In this document: piece after piece, positions 35,548 through 47,334 of the stretch
Numbering within the stretch: position 1 is the first letter of the stretch
How the letters are laid out: each line of letters opens with the position of its first letter
Origin: Lantana camara
Taxonomy: Eukaryota > Streptophyta > Magnoliopsida > Lamiales > Verbenaceae
Direction of reading: 5' to 3'
Assembly: GCA_037501455.1 (NCBI GenBank)
Contig: CM074865.1
Span: 7,885,001 to 7,949,000, forward strand
Length of the DNA stretch: 64,000 bases
The notes under the pieces: generated by a model
The model's database searches: none
Told to the model about the DNA's origin: nothing
What the model saw: only the letters and a program-made list of their open reading frames with translations
Program-made: the position numbers and the translations under genes

Positions 35548-37088
35548 ATGTCTTCAGCCTTCAGCGGCGATGAGACGGCTCCCTTCTTCGGCTTCCTCGG
35601 CGCTGCCGCCGCTCTAGTTTTCTCCTGTAAGCTCTGCTTGATCGATTGATACATCACACTTTTTTCTCAGATCTAAGGTTATTGCGATTTGCGAGCTTTG
35701 GATAGTTGCTTGATTTGTTTAAATTTGCAGGCATGGGGGCGGCGTACGGCACGGCGAAGAGCGGCGTCGGAGTGGCGTCGATGGGTGTGATGAGGCCGGA
35801 GCTGGTGATGAAGTCTATTGTTCCCGTGGTTATGGCTGGTGTGCTTGGTATTTATGGTTTGATTATCGCTGTGATTATCAGTACTGGTATTAACCCTAAG
35901 GCCAAGTCGTACTACTTGTTTGATGGCTATGCGCACCTTTCTTCTGGACTCGCTTGTGGTCTTGCGGGACTTGCCGCTGGTATGGCAATCGGAATCGTTG
36001 GGGATGCTGGTGTTAGGTAATTTCTTTCACTGGATCTTTGTTTATGCTTGGATGGATGGATGGATGACTTGGCATTTTGATTCAAAATGTTTTGATCGTT
36101 TGTTGATGTTTGATTTGGATTGGGATAAGATTGCTTAGCTATCGTGTTATCATCTTTTTTTTATGATCATTGATGATATATTGGTTGGAATTTATTGACT
36201 TCTTGCTCATTGATTACACTGATACAGTTCATAGGTTTGTATGTATAGGTTGGGGTTAATCGGTGTACAATTGATTGGTCGGGTTCAATTCTGTTTTATG
36301 TTATATCTGTTAAAAACTAAACTTAGTAAGTTCGACTTTGCTCATTTTCCTCCTTTTTTCTTGGAGTCTTGGACATAGCTTAGTGAATAACTGTACTAAA
36401 TCTTACTGAAATGAGTTTCTTGAAGGCATGACTTAATGACTCTGTTGGAGTGATGACCTATCTATGCACATTTATAGAGTTTTTTGAATGGTAGGCACAC
36501 TTATCAAATACTACTAGTCTACTAACAGTCTAGTAGCTAATCAGATTTCATGTTAATTGGACCAAACTATGAGTTTCTTAAACCCTTGAGCTTTGAGCCT
36601 AGGTGTTTCCCATTTGTAGTAATGTTAACTTTGGACATCAAAATAGAGTGGGCTTTTCCTTTTTCTTGTCTTTTTATGTTTTTCGCAGACATGGAAATCG
36701 GACTTGTGCAGTCTGTTGCTATCTTTCTTGCTTGTATGTGAATATGAAGTTTGAGCGGGGGGGTAGGGATATGATCACATATGCAACTGTGTCCTTCTGA
36801 TTTGCGGCCACCTATTTTCTAACAATTTGGTTGCAATTATGACATGGATTCATCTGTATTAAAATTGTATGCGTATCTTTGTAATAATTCAGGATCTTGC
36901 CTTGTTAAATGCTGTAGTATTTAACCTAATCCTTATACCCTATTCCCTATGACAGAGCCAATGCACAACAGCCAAAACTCTTTGTTGGGATGATTCTTAT
37001 CCTCATTTTCGCTGAAGCCTTGGCACTTTACGGACTCATTGTTGGCATTATCCTCTCTTCTCGAGCTGGTCAATCTAGAGCTGATTAG
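35548..37088 (+). CDS. VHA-c: V-type proton ATPase 16-kDa proteolipid subunit c (VHA-c)
   Basis: Three exons: 35548-35626, 35731-36016 and 36956-37088, with GT-AG introns (GTAAGC...TTGCAG; GTAATT...GACAG). The spliced frame gives 165 residues, the family's usual length. The product has four hydrophobic helices and forms the rotor ring of the membrane Vo sector, which moves protons into vacuole, Golgi and endosomal compartments. The proton-binding glutamate is Glu142 in the last helix ([10 protein letters not shown]). The N-terminus [21 protein letters not shown] and the sequence [20 protein letters not shown] are hallmark family sequence. The start is the first ATG and fixes the conserved N-terminus. 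Intron 2 (939 bp) has no recognisable insertion. A normal, apparently functional housekeeping gene. Confidence 0.97.
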
Positions 37089-38129
37089 AGGAATGTCACC
37101 ATTCTTCCTGTCAATTAATACGTATTCGTCGTGGTTAGTATGGTAATTTGGCCGTGGCAGGTTTTTCAGGCTCAAGTTCTCTGTTTTGCGTGGCAATTCC
37201 TCGGCCTGAAGATGAGGGTTCATGTGTTATGTTGGTAGGACTTTCTTGAATAAAGGCATCCCATATTTTGTCGGTGATTGTACCTTCCGAGGACCGTATT
37301 TGATTTGTCAAAACTGTTTCCTGTATTATTTTGTCGAAACTCGGTACGCCGTTTTTCTAAGCTTCATAATTATTTTTTGGTGGTGTCCATTTGACAGTTC
37401 ATTTGCCAATTGATTATAAGTTATTGTTCGAGAGTATCGGCTGTTGCATGAGATCATATTTTGCTGATATGATGCTGTTAATTTTATTTCATGATGCTAG
37501 AGCTAAACCTTGAGAAGTTGTTGCAGCTTCTGTAAAATTCGTGCAGACGTGCAGTTCATACCTTGAAGGAGTTGTTAATTTTATGTGGGGTTTGAGCATT
37601 TTGAGTGGTTATAGAATCACGAACAATGACATAAATACGCGTCTCCTAAGTCCCATGGGACTTACCTCTCAAGGAGACCCATGAAACTTACCTCTCGATA
37701 TGTGTATGATGGAGTTTTAAGGGGTATGTTTTAGTAGTTGGATAATATGTCAACTTAATCCACACAATATACGTATCGTCTTCTAAGTTCTATGAGAAGT
37801 AGCTCTTCTGATGAGTTTCAAATGGTGTGTCTTCTAAGTTCTATGAAAATTAGCTCTTCTGATGAGTTTTAAATGGTGTGTTTTAGTAGTTGGATGATAT
37901 ATTAACTTAACTCAAATGATATTGAATACCTCTCACTATTTTGAAAATGTGCACCGAGTGAATTATACGTAAGTGCTACTTTTTAAGGCATTGATATTTT
38001 TTAAAAATATTATTTTATCATGTCGTTTCATGTAAAATATTCTATCATAATACTTGTATTGTGTCATTGTGCCCCAATTTATGAATCATAAGTGTTTAAA
38101 TAATTTTATGTAATTAGAAACAAACAGTA
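37089..38129. other. 3' UTR and downstream intergenic of VHA-c
   Basis: The first few hundred bases are probably 3' UTR. A 51-bp direct duplication follows at 37779-37880. A reverse-strand piece of the dispersed repeat lies at about 37980-38080. No further gene seen. Confidence 0.55.
37779..37880. repeat. Two-copy 51-bp tandem duplication
   Basis: TCTTCTAAGTTCTATGARAA followed by GCTCTTCTGATGAGTTT and AAATGGTGTG occurs twice in a row with a few changes. Confidence 0.85.
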
Positions 38130-41100
38130 TTTTCGTAATTAGGAGAAAGTTTTATTTCCTCGCGTTAGTTACACGCGTTTACGTTTTAGCTTTACTTCCA
38201 CGCTTTTATTAGTTGTGAATCTGTTAGGCCTGAGGACACGTGTAACCACGAGAGTAGATCTGTTATATCTATTCCCTTCTTTCAGCTATTGTATATATAC
38301 ACTATTGTTGTACTTTGTTCCAGTATGAATGAGAAAATGAATTTGCAAATCCAAGTTTCAGTTTCAATATGGTATCAACAGAATTTTTGATTCTTTGATT
38401 AGTTTGATCTCATTCATCGTTCTTCCGTCGTGCGATTTGTGTTTTTCTTCTCTGATTTACATTAGTTTTTGCTTCTGATTTACTTCGCCGCCATGAATTC
38501 CGGCGAGTCTAGCTCTTCTGTTCCCGCCGATGATCCCTATTTTCTCCATCAATTCGAGCATCTCAACTCGTTTCTAGTCTCTCAGCAGCTCACTGGAGAG
38601 AATTACACCACCTGGAGTCGTTCGATGCTGGTTGCCCTGTCTGCGAAGAACAAACATGGCTTCATTGATGGATCTCTGACTCCTCTGGCGGTGACTAATC
38701 CCGAATCGCATCGACAAGCCTAGGTGCGCAATAATCACGTGGTTATCTCATGGATTTTGCACTCTGTCAGCAAGGAAATTGCTGCCTCCATCCTATTTTT
38801 AGACACTGCTCGCGAGATCTGACTGGACTTGAGCGATAGATTCCAGCAATCAAATGGCCCGCGGATCTTCCAACTTCGCCAATCTCTGTTATCCACGCAA
38901 CAGGAAGGATCTTCAGTAAGTGTTTACTTCACCATACTTAAAGCCATTTGGGAGGAATTGTCAAATTATAGACCTGTCTGTACATGTAATCGTTGCAACT
39001 GTGGAGGTGTCCATGATTTGTGTCTATACTATCAATCTGAGTATGTAATGGCGTTTTTGATGGGGTTACATGAGTCGTTTGCTCAGATTAGGAGTCAAAT
39101 CCTTATGATGGATCCTATCCCTATTATGAGTAAAGTCTTTGCACTTATCAGTCAAGAAGAGAGACAACATAGCCTAGGATCTGTTAGAAATCAACAATCC
39201 AATTCCATGGCATTTGTTGTTAAGACCTCTTCTTATTCACGTCCTAGCTTTGGTACTGGCCGAGGTTCTAATTCAAACCATGGTGTTCATACCAATTTCC
39301 ACTCTAATGTGGACCTCCTACTAATTACAAAGGGAAGAGTCAGATTGAATGCTCTCATTGCAAAGGCATTATTCACACAGTGGATAGGTGCTACAAGTTA
39401 TATGGATATCCACAAGGCTACTTTTCCAATAATGGTGGCAACAAGACTCGTTTTCCTCAATCCATTCACCAACCTACTGTTGCTGTAGTTTCTGTCTCAC
39501 CTCAGATGATCAACCATGTGGATGTGGCCTCTTCTTCTTCAACTGGTGTACAATCTTCAAGTTCTAACTCTTTTTTGCATTCTCTGACTGATAAGCAATA
39601 CCAAGATCTATTGTCTCTCTTAGCTTCACAGGTGCAACACACTGTTAACATCAATGAGCCTGGGACATCTGGCACTCAAGAGCATGACACAGGTATATCC
39701 CTGTCTGCTTCTTCATAGTTTGAGTTTGGCAAATCCACATGGATTATTGATTTGGATGCTAGCAGACACATAACATGTGATCTATCTTTATTTGACAAAG
39801 TTGATAAGGTCAATAATGATCAAGTACTTTTGTCTGATGGTTCATCATTCCATGTAACACACAAGGGAACCATTTAACTACATCCTAAACTCATATTGCA
39901 TGATGTCCTATATGTTTCCAAGTTCAGGTTTAACTTGATATCACTTAGCCACCTACTGAAGTACTTATCAGTTTCAATATCTTTCTTTGCAACTCAGTGC
40001 ATACTCCAAGATTCCAGGCTACAGGAGATGATTGGCAGGGCTAATATAAGGAATGGACTCTATGTTTTGCGCATTGTACTTCCTGTTTCTAACAAGACTT
40101 TACAGACTCATTTAGTCAATAAAGTGTCAGTTGCCACATGGCATGATAGACTAGGACATGATCCTTTACCTGTTCTTGAACATTTGAAGACTAATTTGGG
40201 GATTGCTATCTCTCAAAATACTGTATCTCAGTGTCCTGTATGTCCTTTGGCAAAACAAAAACGGTTGACATTTCCAATTAGAAACAATAGATTTTCCTTT
40301 GCTTTTGATCTAATTCATGCAGATGTCTGGGGGCCATTCAATCATGCTCTTCAAAATCAATTCAGGTACTTTCTCACCCTGTTTGATGTTGCTACTAGAT
40401 TCACTTGGGTTTATCTGCTGAAACATAAGTTTGACGTGCTTACCATTGTGCCTCAATTCTTCCAATATATCAAAACTCAGTTTAATGTGCAAATTAAGGC
40501 ATTTAGATCAAATAATGCTCCTGAACTATCATTTACTGAATTTTCCAAAGATCTTGGAGTGATGCATCAGTTTTCATGTGTTGAATCTCCACAACAAAAT
40601 TCAGTTGTAGAAAGGAAACATCAACACTTGTTGAATGTAGCTAGAGCCTTGTATTTCCAGTCCAAATTGCCTCTTAAATACTAGGCTGAATGCGTTCTTA
40701 CAGCTATTTATCAAATCAATAGAACCCATTCTGTACATTTGGACTACAAATCTCCCTTTGAACTGCTCTTTCGTTCCAATGTGGATTATTCACACTTCAA
40801 AGTGTTTGGATGTTTAGCATATGCTTCTACACTCCCTTCCCATAGACACAAATTTACTCCTAGGGCTTTAGCTTGTGTTTTTCTAGGATATCCCCCTGGG
40901 CTAAAGGGATATAGACTATTGATTCTTGACACCAAAGAAATCTTTATTTCTAGGGATGTCACATTTCAAGAAACCATATTTCCATTTCAAAATCTTGATC
41001 AGATTTCAGAGGGTTCCCAACATTCTTTTGATGTTTGCTTTCCTAATATCCCTCTACCTGTTCCAATTATTTCTGATGTATCTCACCCCACTGATATAGA

Positions 41101-43109
41101 AGACTCTTCAACTGATATTCTGAGAAGAATTTCTCGGACAGTAAGGACTTCTTACTTGCATGACTATCACTGCAGCTTAATTGCCCATGACAACAATTGT
41201 GATACTAACAACCAATATCCCATTGCTAACCATCTATCTTATGAGGGACTTTCTTCATCTTACGAACATTTTTGTTTGAATGCTACCACTGTCCCTGAGC
41301 CACAATCCTACAAAGTTGTTGCTCAATACCCTGAATGGCAGCATGCTATGCAAGAACAGTTGAATGCAATGGAGGCTAATGACACTTGAGCAGTAGTTCC
41401 TTTACCTCATAAAACTCATGTTATAGGATGTAAGTGGGTTTTTAAAACCAAATATAAATATGATGGCTACCTAGAGAGACACAAAGCTAGACTAGTGGCA
41501 AAGGGATACAGTCAATTGGAAGGGATTGATTTCTTAGACACTTACTCTCTTGTAGCAAAACTCACCACTGTAAAAACCATTTTGGCTTTAGCTAGTTCAC
41601 ATGATTGGGAATTAGCTCAACTTGATGTCAACAATGCTTTCTTGAATGGAGATTTATTTGAGGAAGTTTACATGGAACTGCCTCAAAGGTACACTCCACC
41701 ACATAAATCTGTGTTGCAGTCTTCCCAGTCATCTCATTTAGTCTGCAAATTGAATAAATCAATATATGGTTTAAAACAGGCTTTTAGACAATGGTATGCT
41801 AAGTTTTCCAATTTATTGATCACTTATGGATTCTCCCAATCAAAAGTAGATTATTCTCTTTTCACTAAGGGCTCTGGATCAGATTTTCTTGCATTGTTGG
41901 TTTATGTGAATGATATCATCATCACTGGCCCAAATCAGGATCTTATTCTTGCTTGCTTTAAAGCAATTTTTACACACTCAGTTCAAGTTGAAAGATCTTG
42001 GTACATTAAAATACTTTCTGGGATTGGAGATAGCTCCGTCAAAGCAAGGAATTGTTCTTTGTCAAAGGAAATATGCTCTACAACTTCTGGAAGATTCAGG
42101 CTTTCTTGGTTCTAAGCCATTACCTACTCCCATAGATCCAAATGTTAGGCTTAACTCCTTTGAAGGCGATCCATTACCTAACTCTGGAGTATATAGACAA
42201 CTTATTGGTAAGCTGCTATACCTTACTTTAACAAGGCCTGATATTTGCTTCAGTGTGAATAAACTGAGTCAATTTGTCTCCCACCAAGAACTACACACTT
42301 AGATGCGGTTCATCACTTATTGAGATATCACAAAGGATCTCCCGGCCAAGGGATTTTCTTTCATTCTCAGACAGATAAGAAGCTGACAGCATTTGTTGAT
42401 GTTGACTGGGCATCATATCAAGATACAAGGCGCTCCAAAACAGGCTTTTGTGTGTTCTTAGGAAAAGCTTTGATATCCTGGAAATCAAAGAAACAAACAG
42501 TGGTTTCTAGATCCTCTGCTGAAGCAGAATACAGGGCTCTTGCGGTTGCCACATCTGAATTGGTATGGATAGCTCAATTACTGCAAGATCTTCATATCAT
42601 TACTGAGAATCCTGCTGTGTTGTTTTGTGATAACTTGGCAACCTTACACATCGCTGAAAATCCTTTGTTTCATGAGAGAACGAAGCACATAGAAATAGAT
42701 TTCCACTTCGTTCGTGATAAGGTCTCCACTGGATTCATTAAACTTCTTCCCATCAGAACAGCACATCAAATAGCAGATATGTTTACTAAGTCGTTGTCAT
42801 CTCCACAACTCAAAGAGTTCATGTCAAAGTTGGATGTCAAATACATTTTTCATCCACCTTGAGGGGGGTTTTTCGTAATTAGGAGAAAGTTTTATTTCCT
42901 CGCGTTAGCTACACGCGTTCACGTTTTAGCTTTACTTCCAAGCTTTTATTAGTTGTGAATCAGGTAGGCCTGAGGACACTTGTAACCACGAGAGTAGATC
43001 TATTACATTTATTCCCTTCTTTCGGCTCCTGTATATATACACTTCTACTGTACTTTGTTCCAGTATGAATAAGAAAATGAATTTGCAAATCCAAGTTTCG
43101 GTTTCAATA
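38130..43109 (+). mobile_element. Ty1/copia retrotransposon, degenerate
   Basis: Two 240-bp LTRs (38130-38369 and 42870-43109) enclose a copia-order polyprotein (gag, integrase, RT, RNase H). The primer site TGGTATCAACAG at 38370 is a one-base variant of the initiator tRNA-Met site, and the purine tract GAGGGGGG precedes the 3' LTR. The LTR ends (TTTTCG...CAATA) are not the canonical TG...CA, and no matching target duplication was found, so the termini are approximate by a few bases. The LTRs differ at several sites and the coding region is full of stops, so this is an old copy. Confidence 0.93.
38493..42862 (+). pseudogene. Copia gag-pol polyprotein, multiple stops, catalytic Asp codons lost
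   Basis: In order: gag with UBN2-type start (about 38493-39330), zinc-knuckle remnant (CSHCKG near 39355), integrase with GAG-pre segment (HDRLGHDPLP near 40140), and HADVWGPF and VERKHQHLLNVAR (40310-40650). RT follows from about 41420 ([31 protein letters not shown]) and RNase H at 42370-42860 (SRSSAEAEYRAL, ADMFTKSL). In-frame stops lie at 38721, 38820, 39716, 39875, 40682 and 41387; frameshifts are near 39340, 41960 and 42300. The RT box reads YVND (Asn codon 41909-41911) where the family has YVDD. The integrase reads RSNNAPE (Asn 40511-40513) where the family has a catalytic Asp. Dead copy. Confidence 0.93.
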
Positions 43110-43164
43110 TTAATAATCTTGTGAAATTGGAAAATAAGGAAGACCATGAAACGTGATTTCGGAG

Positions 43165-44395
43165 TGTTAGAATACATAACTAATATTTAATTTTATTTTT
43201 TGTAATATTTAGTTTTATTTATTCTGTAACAGTCTTTTATTCTTATCTAGTTTTGTATAGGATAACTTCCACCACATATAGGTTATATATATGTACGTAG
43301 TTTGTATCTTAGGAATCATCGATAATATAGATTACTTATTTACAGAATACTTATTCTCCTTCACTCATTTTCTTCTGCATATCCATGGAATTTTCAACAT
43401 GGTATCAGAGCGAAGGTTTTATTTATATATATATTCTTCACTTTTGGAGAGGATTATGTGATATTCTCCGTATTTGAGAGGATTATGAGAATATTCCCTA
43501 TTTTGGGAAGGATTACAGATTTATTTCAATTTTAGGGAGGATTATGGATTTATCTCCGTGTTGGAGATGATTATGAGATTTACACATTCTCCGTTTTGGA
43601 GAAGACTATGGGATATTCCCCAATATTTTGGGGAGGATTATGATGGATCATGAGATTTATATATTCTCCGCTTTGGAGAAGACTATGGGATATTCCCCAA
43701 TATTTTTGGGAGAATTATGATGTATTTTTCTTGAGGAGGATTATGACATCCGTTGCCAAAAATATTTTCTTTAGAGAGAATTATGGTATTCATTCCCAAA
43801 GATTAAAAAAAAAAAAGGATGAAGGGTATCAATATCATGGTATCAACTATCGATGAGAAAGAGAGAATCGTGCATTGAATTTTGCATATCGAAAAAATCC
43901 AGAATCAGAAAAATATAATAAAGTTAGAAAGATTTTTGGGATTTTGGATTTTGCAGGAGAAAAGATGTTACAAAACAAGAGATCTTGCAGTTTTCGAGAC
44001 TTTGCTTTGGTTTTTGCAAGACGGACGAAAAAGAATGAATTTTGCAAGAAAATATTATGAGAACCAGAGAGCCCAGTACTTTGGCCTACTTTCTATTGTA
44101 ATTTGTAACTTGTTCAAGTTGGATTTCTTCATTCTTCCGAAGCTCTAACTTGAGGGGGACTGTTAGAATACATAATTAATATTTAATTTTATTTTATGTA
44201 ATATTTAGTTTTATTTATTCTGTAACCGTCTTTTATTCTTATCTAGTTTTGTATAGGATAACTTCCACCACATATAGGTTATATACATGTACGTAGTTTG
44301 TATCTTAGGATTCATCGAGAATATAGATTACTTATTTACAGAATACTTATTCTCTTTCACTTCTTTTCTTCTGCATATCCATGGAATTTTCAACA
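43165..44395 (+). mobile_element. TRIM (miniature LTR retrotransposon) with hairpin-array interior
   Basis: Two 235-bp LTRs (43165-43399 and 44161-44395; TGTTAGAATACATAA...TTTTCAACA) surround a 761-bp interior. The primer site TGGTATCAGAGC is at 43400 and the purine tract TTGAGGGGGAC ends at 44160. No coding capacity. The left part of the interior consists of repeated short hairpins separated by GATTATG. Flanking 5-mers (CGGAG and GAGAA) do not match, so the target duplication has decayed or the ends were altered. Confidence 0.9.
43440..43810. repeat. Array of short hairpin motifs with GATTATG spacers
   Basis: Motifs such as TTCTCCGTTTTGGAGAA and CCCCAATATTTTGGGG, each self-complementary around a 4-6 base loop, alternate with GGATTATGA/GACTATGGGA. 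About ten degenerate units can be followed; the best conserved are at 43575-43645 and 43655-43725. Confidence 0.8.
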
Positions 44396-44791
44396 GAGAA
44401 TAAACGAGAGTATAAGAACTATTTAGTGGCATTTTAATTAGTCTTCAAAAAATAATTATTAATTTTTCAACGAATATTCCCCTAGTGAATATGATCAAAG
44501 CACAACATACATTTTGATAGGGTCAAAATGCGCTCGTCCCACGATTGGACACGTGGCACTTCGAAGATAACGACACATGTCCTGTGACTACGGTAATCAC
44601 CCACGAGCGTTGAAACCCTTCAAGCGCCTGTATCCTCCAAGGACACGTGCCTTCTCTGTCACGATTGCACGTGATCACTGTTACCGCTCTTTCACGAGCG
44701 CTCTTCATTGCAAGGCTAACATTCCTACCGATCAAGGAAGCCCTCTTCGAGCGCTACACTCCCTCAGAGAGGCTTCCATTCCAACACAAGC

Positions 44792-45272
44792 TGTAAGGCT
44801 CAAAGTGCTTGTCCCACATCGGATTGGAGAGTGGTTTGAAGCTGCTTTATAAGTAGTGGATCTCTCTCCCCTAAGTAGAGGCCTTTTGGGTGCACTGGGT
44901 TATACCAGTGGCTCGAAACGTAAAACCGTGAGGCGCTTATGGCCTACCCTTGGCCAAAGCGGATAATATCGAACGACGGGTCTTTGGGCTGTTACAAATG
45001 GTATCAGAGCCAGGGGCCTGGATTCGGTGTGCCAACGAGGACGCTGGGCCCTTATGGGGGGGTGGACTGTAAGGCTCAAAGTGCTTGTCCCACATCGGAT
45101 TGGAGAGTGGTTTGAAGCTGCTTTATAAGTAGTGGATCTCTCTCCCCTGAGTAGAGGCCTTTTAGGTGCACTAGGTTATACCAGTGGCTCGAAACGTAAA
45201 ACCGTGAGGCGCTTGGTGTCTACCCTTGGCCAAAGCGGACAATATCGAACGGCGGGTCTTTGGGCTGTTACA
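44792..45272 (+). mobile_element. Minimal 481-bp TRIM/SMART-like LTR element
   Basis: Two 205-bp LTRs (44792-44996 and 45068-45272; TGTAAGGCTC...GGGCTGTTACA) enclose just 71 bp holding the primer site TGGTATCAGAGCC (44999-45011) and a purine tract (TATGGGGGGGTGGAC) ending at 45067. Flanked by the exact duplication CAAGC (44787-44791 and 45273-45277). LTR copies differ at only a handful of sites. It is close to the smallest arrangement that can still prime both strands. Confidence 0.95.
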
Positions 45273-45543
45273 CAAGCCCTGGCCTTTATCCCTCCAGCGG
45301 ATTCCTTGGCCTCCAAGGCTTTCGGTTGTCACGAGCGCGATCTTAAGCCCTCGTTACCAACCCCCAAAACTGCTCTCTGACACATCGTACATGCCTGCGC
45401 ACCTGCCACTGTTGCCAGCACCACCTTTCACCAGCTTTTGTAGAGAATATTTCTCCTAGGTTTCTCTCGCAACTCCACGTGTTAGGACAACATTCGGCCA
45501 GGACCACACGATGTAAATGACTAAAGGGACCCTGACCCTCAAC

Positions 45544-45551
45544 TATAAATA
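45544..45551 (+). promoter_or_regulatory. TATA-like box in the 5' LTR
   Basis: TATAAATA; the matching position in the 3' LTR is 60267-60274. Probable U3 promoter of the Tat element. Confidence 0.5.
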
Positions 45552-45905
45552 AGAGTCTTCATCTCCATCTGTGTAAGCAACCTCCATTACAGTAACTTCT
45601 TACTCAGCTTACATTTTCTCTCAGATTTTCATCTGACAGCATCGGAGAGCCAAACTGGGTATCACACCCAGTTCCCCAGCTTGGCCTTCTGACTTTGTCT
45701 GTGTGTTTGTCCTAGCAGGTAGAACCCCCGTCTTTTTCGGCGAACTCCTATTGGCCTATTCCCTCTAAACAAATTCTAAAGTGATCGGACTCTGTAATCC
45801 ATATTCAGACACATCATTTTTGGCGCCGTCTGCAGGAAGACCAGTTCCTAATCCCTTTCTTTCCTTCTGCTAGTTGAAAAGCGAACACCCAGAATCTTCT
45901 CAAAC

Positions 45906-47334
45906 ATGGTAGCAACAAGATCCGGAGCTGTAGGAGGAGGGGACAACACTTCCCATGATGCCAACCTTATTGTTCCATCCACTGCCACTGGCGGAGCCCA
46001 GTCTCCTTCTGTCGCTGCTAGTGGAGCACCACCCGCCGGAGGCATGACTCCCCTGGCGGAATCTTCCGTTCCGCCGCTTGCGCCACCGGCACCACCAGTT
46101 TTCGGCACCACTGGAAATGCTTCTCTCCCTACTCTTCCACAACCACCCCAGACCCAGTGGGTTCACACCCATGCGAGTCTAGGAGGTCCTTCCTTCATGA
46201 TGTCGCCTCCAGGTTACACACTTACCCCCACCGTTATGATGCCGCAAATCCAACCTTACCAGGCCGGGCAAATCCAGCTCCCAGCGGTGATTCCAAGAGA
46301 GATTGAGGGGGTGGAGCTTCCCCCTTTGACCACTCAACAGCTGAGGGCTATCTACGCCCAATGTGAGGTTCAGGCGGCCCAAGGGGCATGGGAGAAATTT
46401 CACTCCATGTACTTCCCCTCTGGGCAGGCCACTCCAGCCGCAGCTCCTTTGGGGGGTTTGCAAACATTTCCACTTAGGGAAGTTCAGGCCGTCCTGAGGG
46501 TTCAACCGCCACCACCCCCTGCCAAAGAAACGCCTCGCCAGGGCGACAATGAGCATCCCCCTGTGGACAGAAATAGGGAGCCCACCGAGAGGATCAATGA
46601 AAATGAAGAAGACTCTCATGTCTCCAAGAGAGCCTCCCGAGCCACCAGGCAAGGGGACAAAGAGGGAGATGTGAATCCTAAAATCCTCGCGGCTATGCAA
46701 GACCAGTTGCAGGGTTTAAAAGGCATGGTTGGACAGCTCTCTCGAGCGCTGTCTCAGATCTCCCACAGCAGGGATGAACGAGCTGATGCCAGAGACGCTC
46801 GTCACAAGGACCACCAGCCAAGGGTCCCCCACCGCAAGGAGTAGGAGGAGAACTTCTGCACGTATGAATACCATCCCCTGGCGAGGGGCTCTCCCCTCGT
46901 GGAAGAAGTTCTGATGGCCCAAGCCGGAATGGCCAAAGTCCCCACCTCCATCAATCGCTACGATGGAACAACCAATCCAGCTGAACACTTGGATCATTTT
47001 CTGCACCTAATGCACCTGTACGAGCACTCAAGCAACTACTGGGCCAAGGTCTTTGTCACTTCCTTGGTAGGAATGGCCCAGGAATGGTACAAGCAGCTGC
47101 CGCCACGCTCGATACATTCGTATCAGGAGTTGGCCGACGCTTTTCTCAACCACTTCAATTCTCTTAAGGCTCCAGTCACAGCGCCCACTGCCCTTTACAA
47201 CATAGTGCAGGGCAGGAATGAGTCTCTTCGCTCGTTCTTCGCCCGCTTCAACAAAGAGATCCTCCAGGTGGAGAGGCCGTCCATGGATTTTTGGATCCCA
47301 GTGCTCTTTCAGGCTGTGGATCACAAACAGTACG
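45906..47334 (+). pseudogene. Ty3/gypsy gag, N-terminal part, interrupted
   Basis: Opens at ATG 45906 with a Pro/Ala/Gly-rich N-terminus, then a retrotransposon gag core (RYDGTTNPAEHLDHFLHLM, VGMAQEWYKQLP, SYQELADAFLNHF). An in-frame TAG lies at 46842-46844, before the gag core. The reading frame then enters a 2.96-kb solo LTR at 47335 and resumes in frame at 50304. This is the capsid-like structural protein of the element; it is non-functional in this copy. Confidence 0.88.

Larger units (their letters stand above)
44515..45816 (+). repeat. 5' LTR of the 16-kb Ty3/gypsy element
   Basis: It matches the 3' LTR at 59724-60542 once the nested TRIM (44792-45272) and its 5-bp duplication are removed. 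A TATA-like TATAAATA lies at 45544-45551, likely the U3 promoter for the sense transcript. Confidence 0.93.

Noticed and set aside
36936..37223. Minus-strand frame over VHA-c exon 3
   Set aside because: Shadow of a conserved exon on the other strand.
44792..45272. 5S-rRNA-bearing Cassandra element
   Set aside because: The LTR is short and TRIM-like, but I see no 5S rRNA promoter boxes in it.
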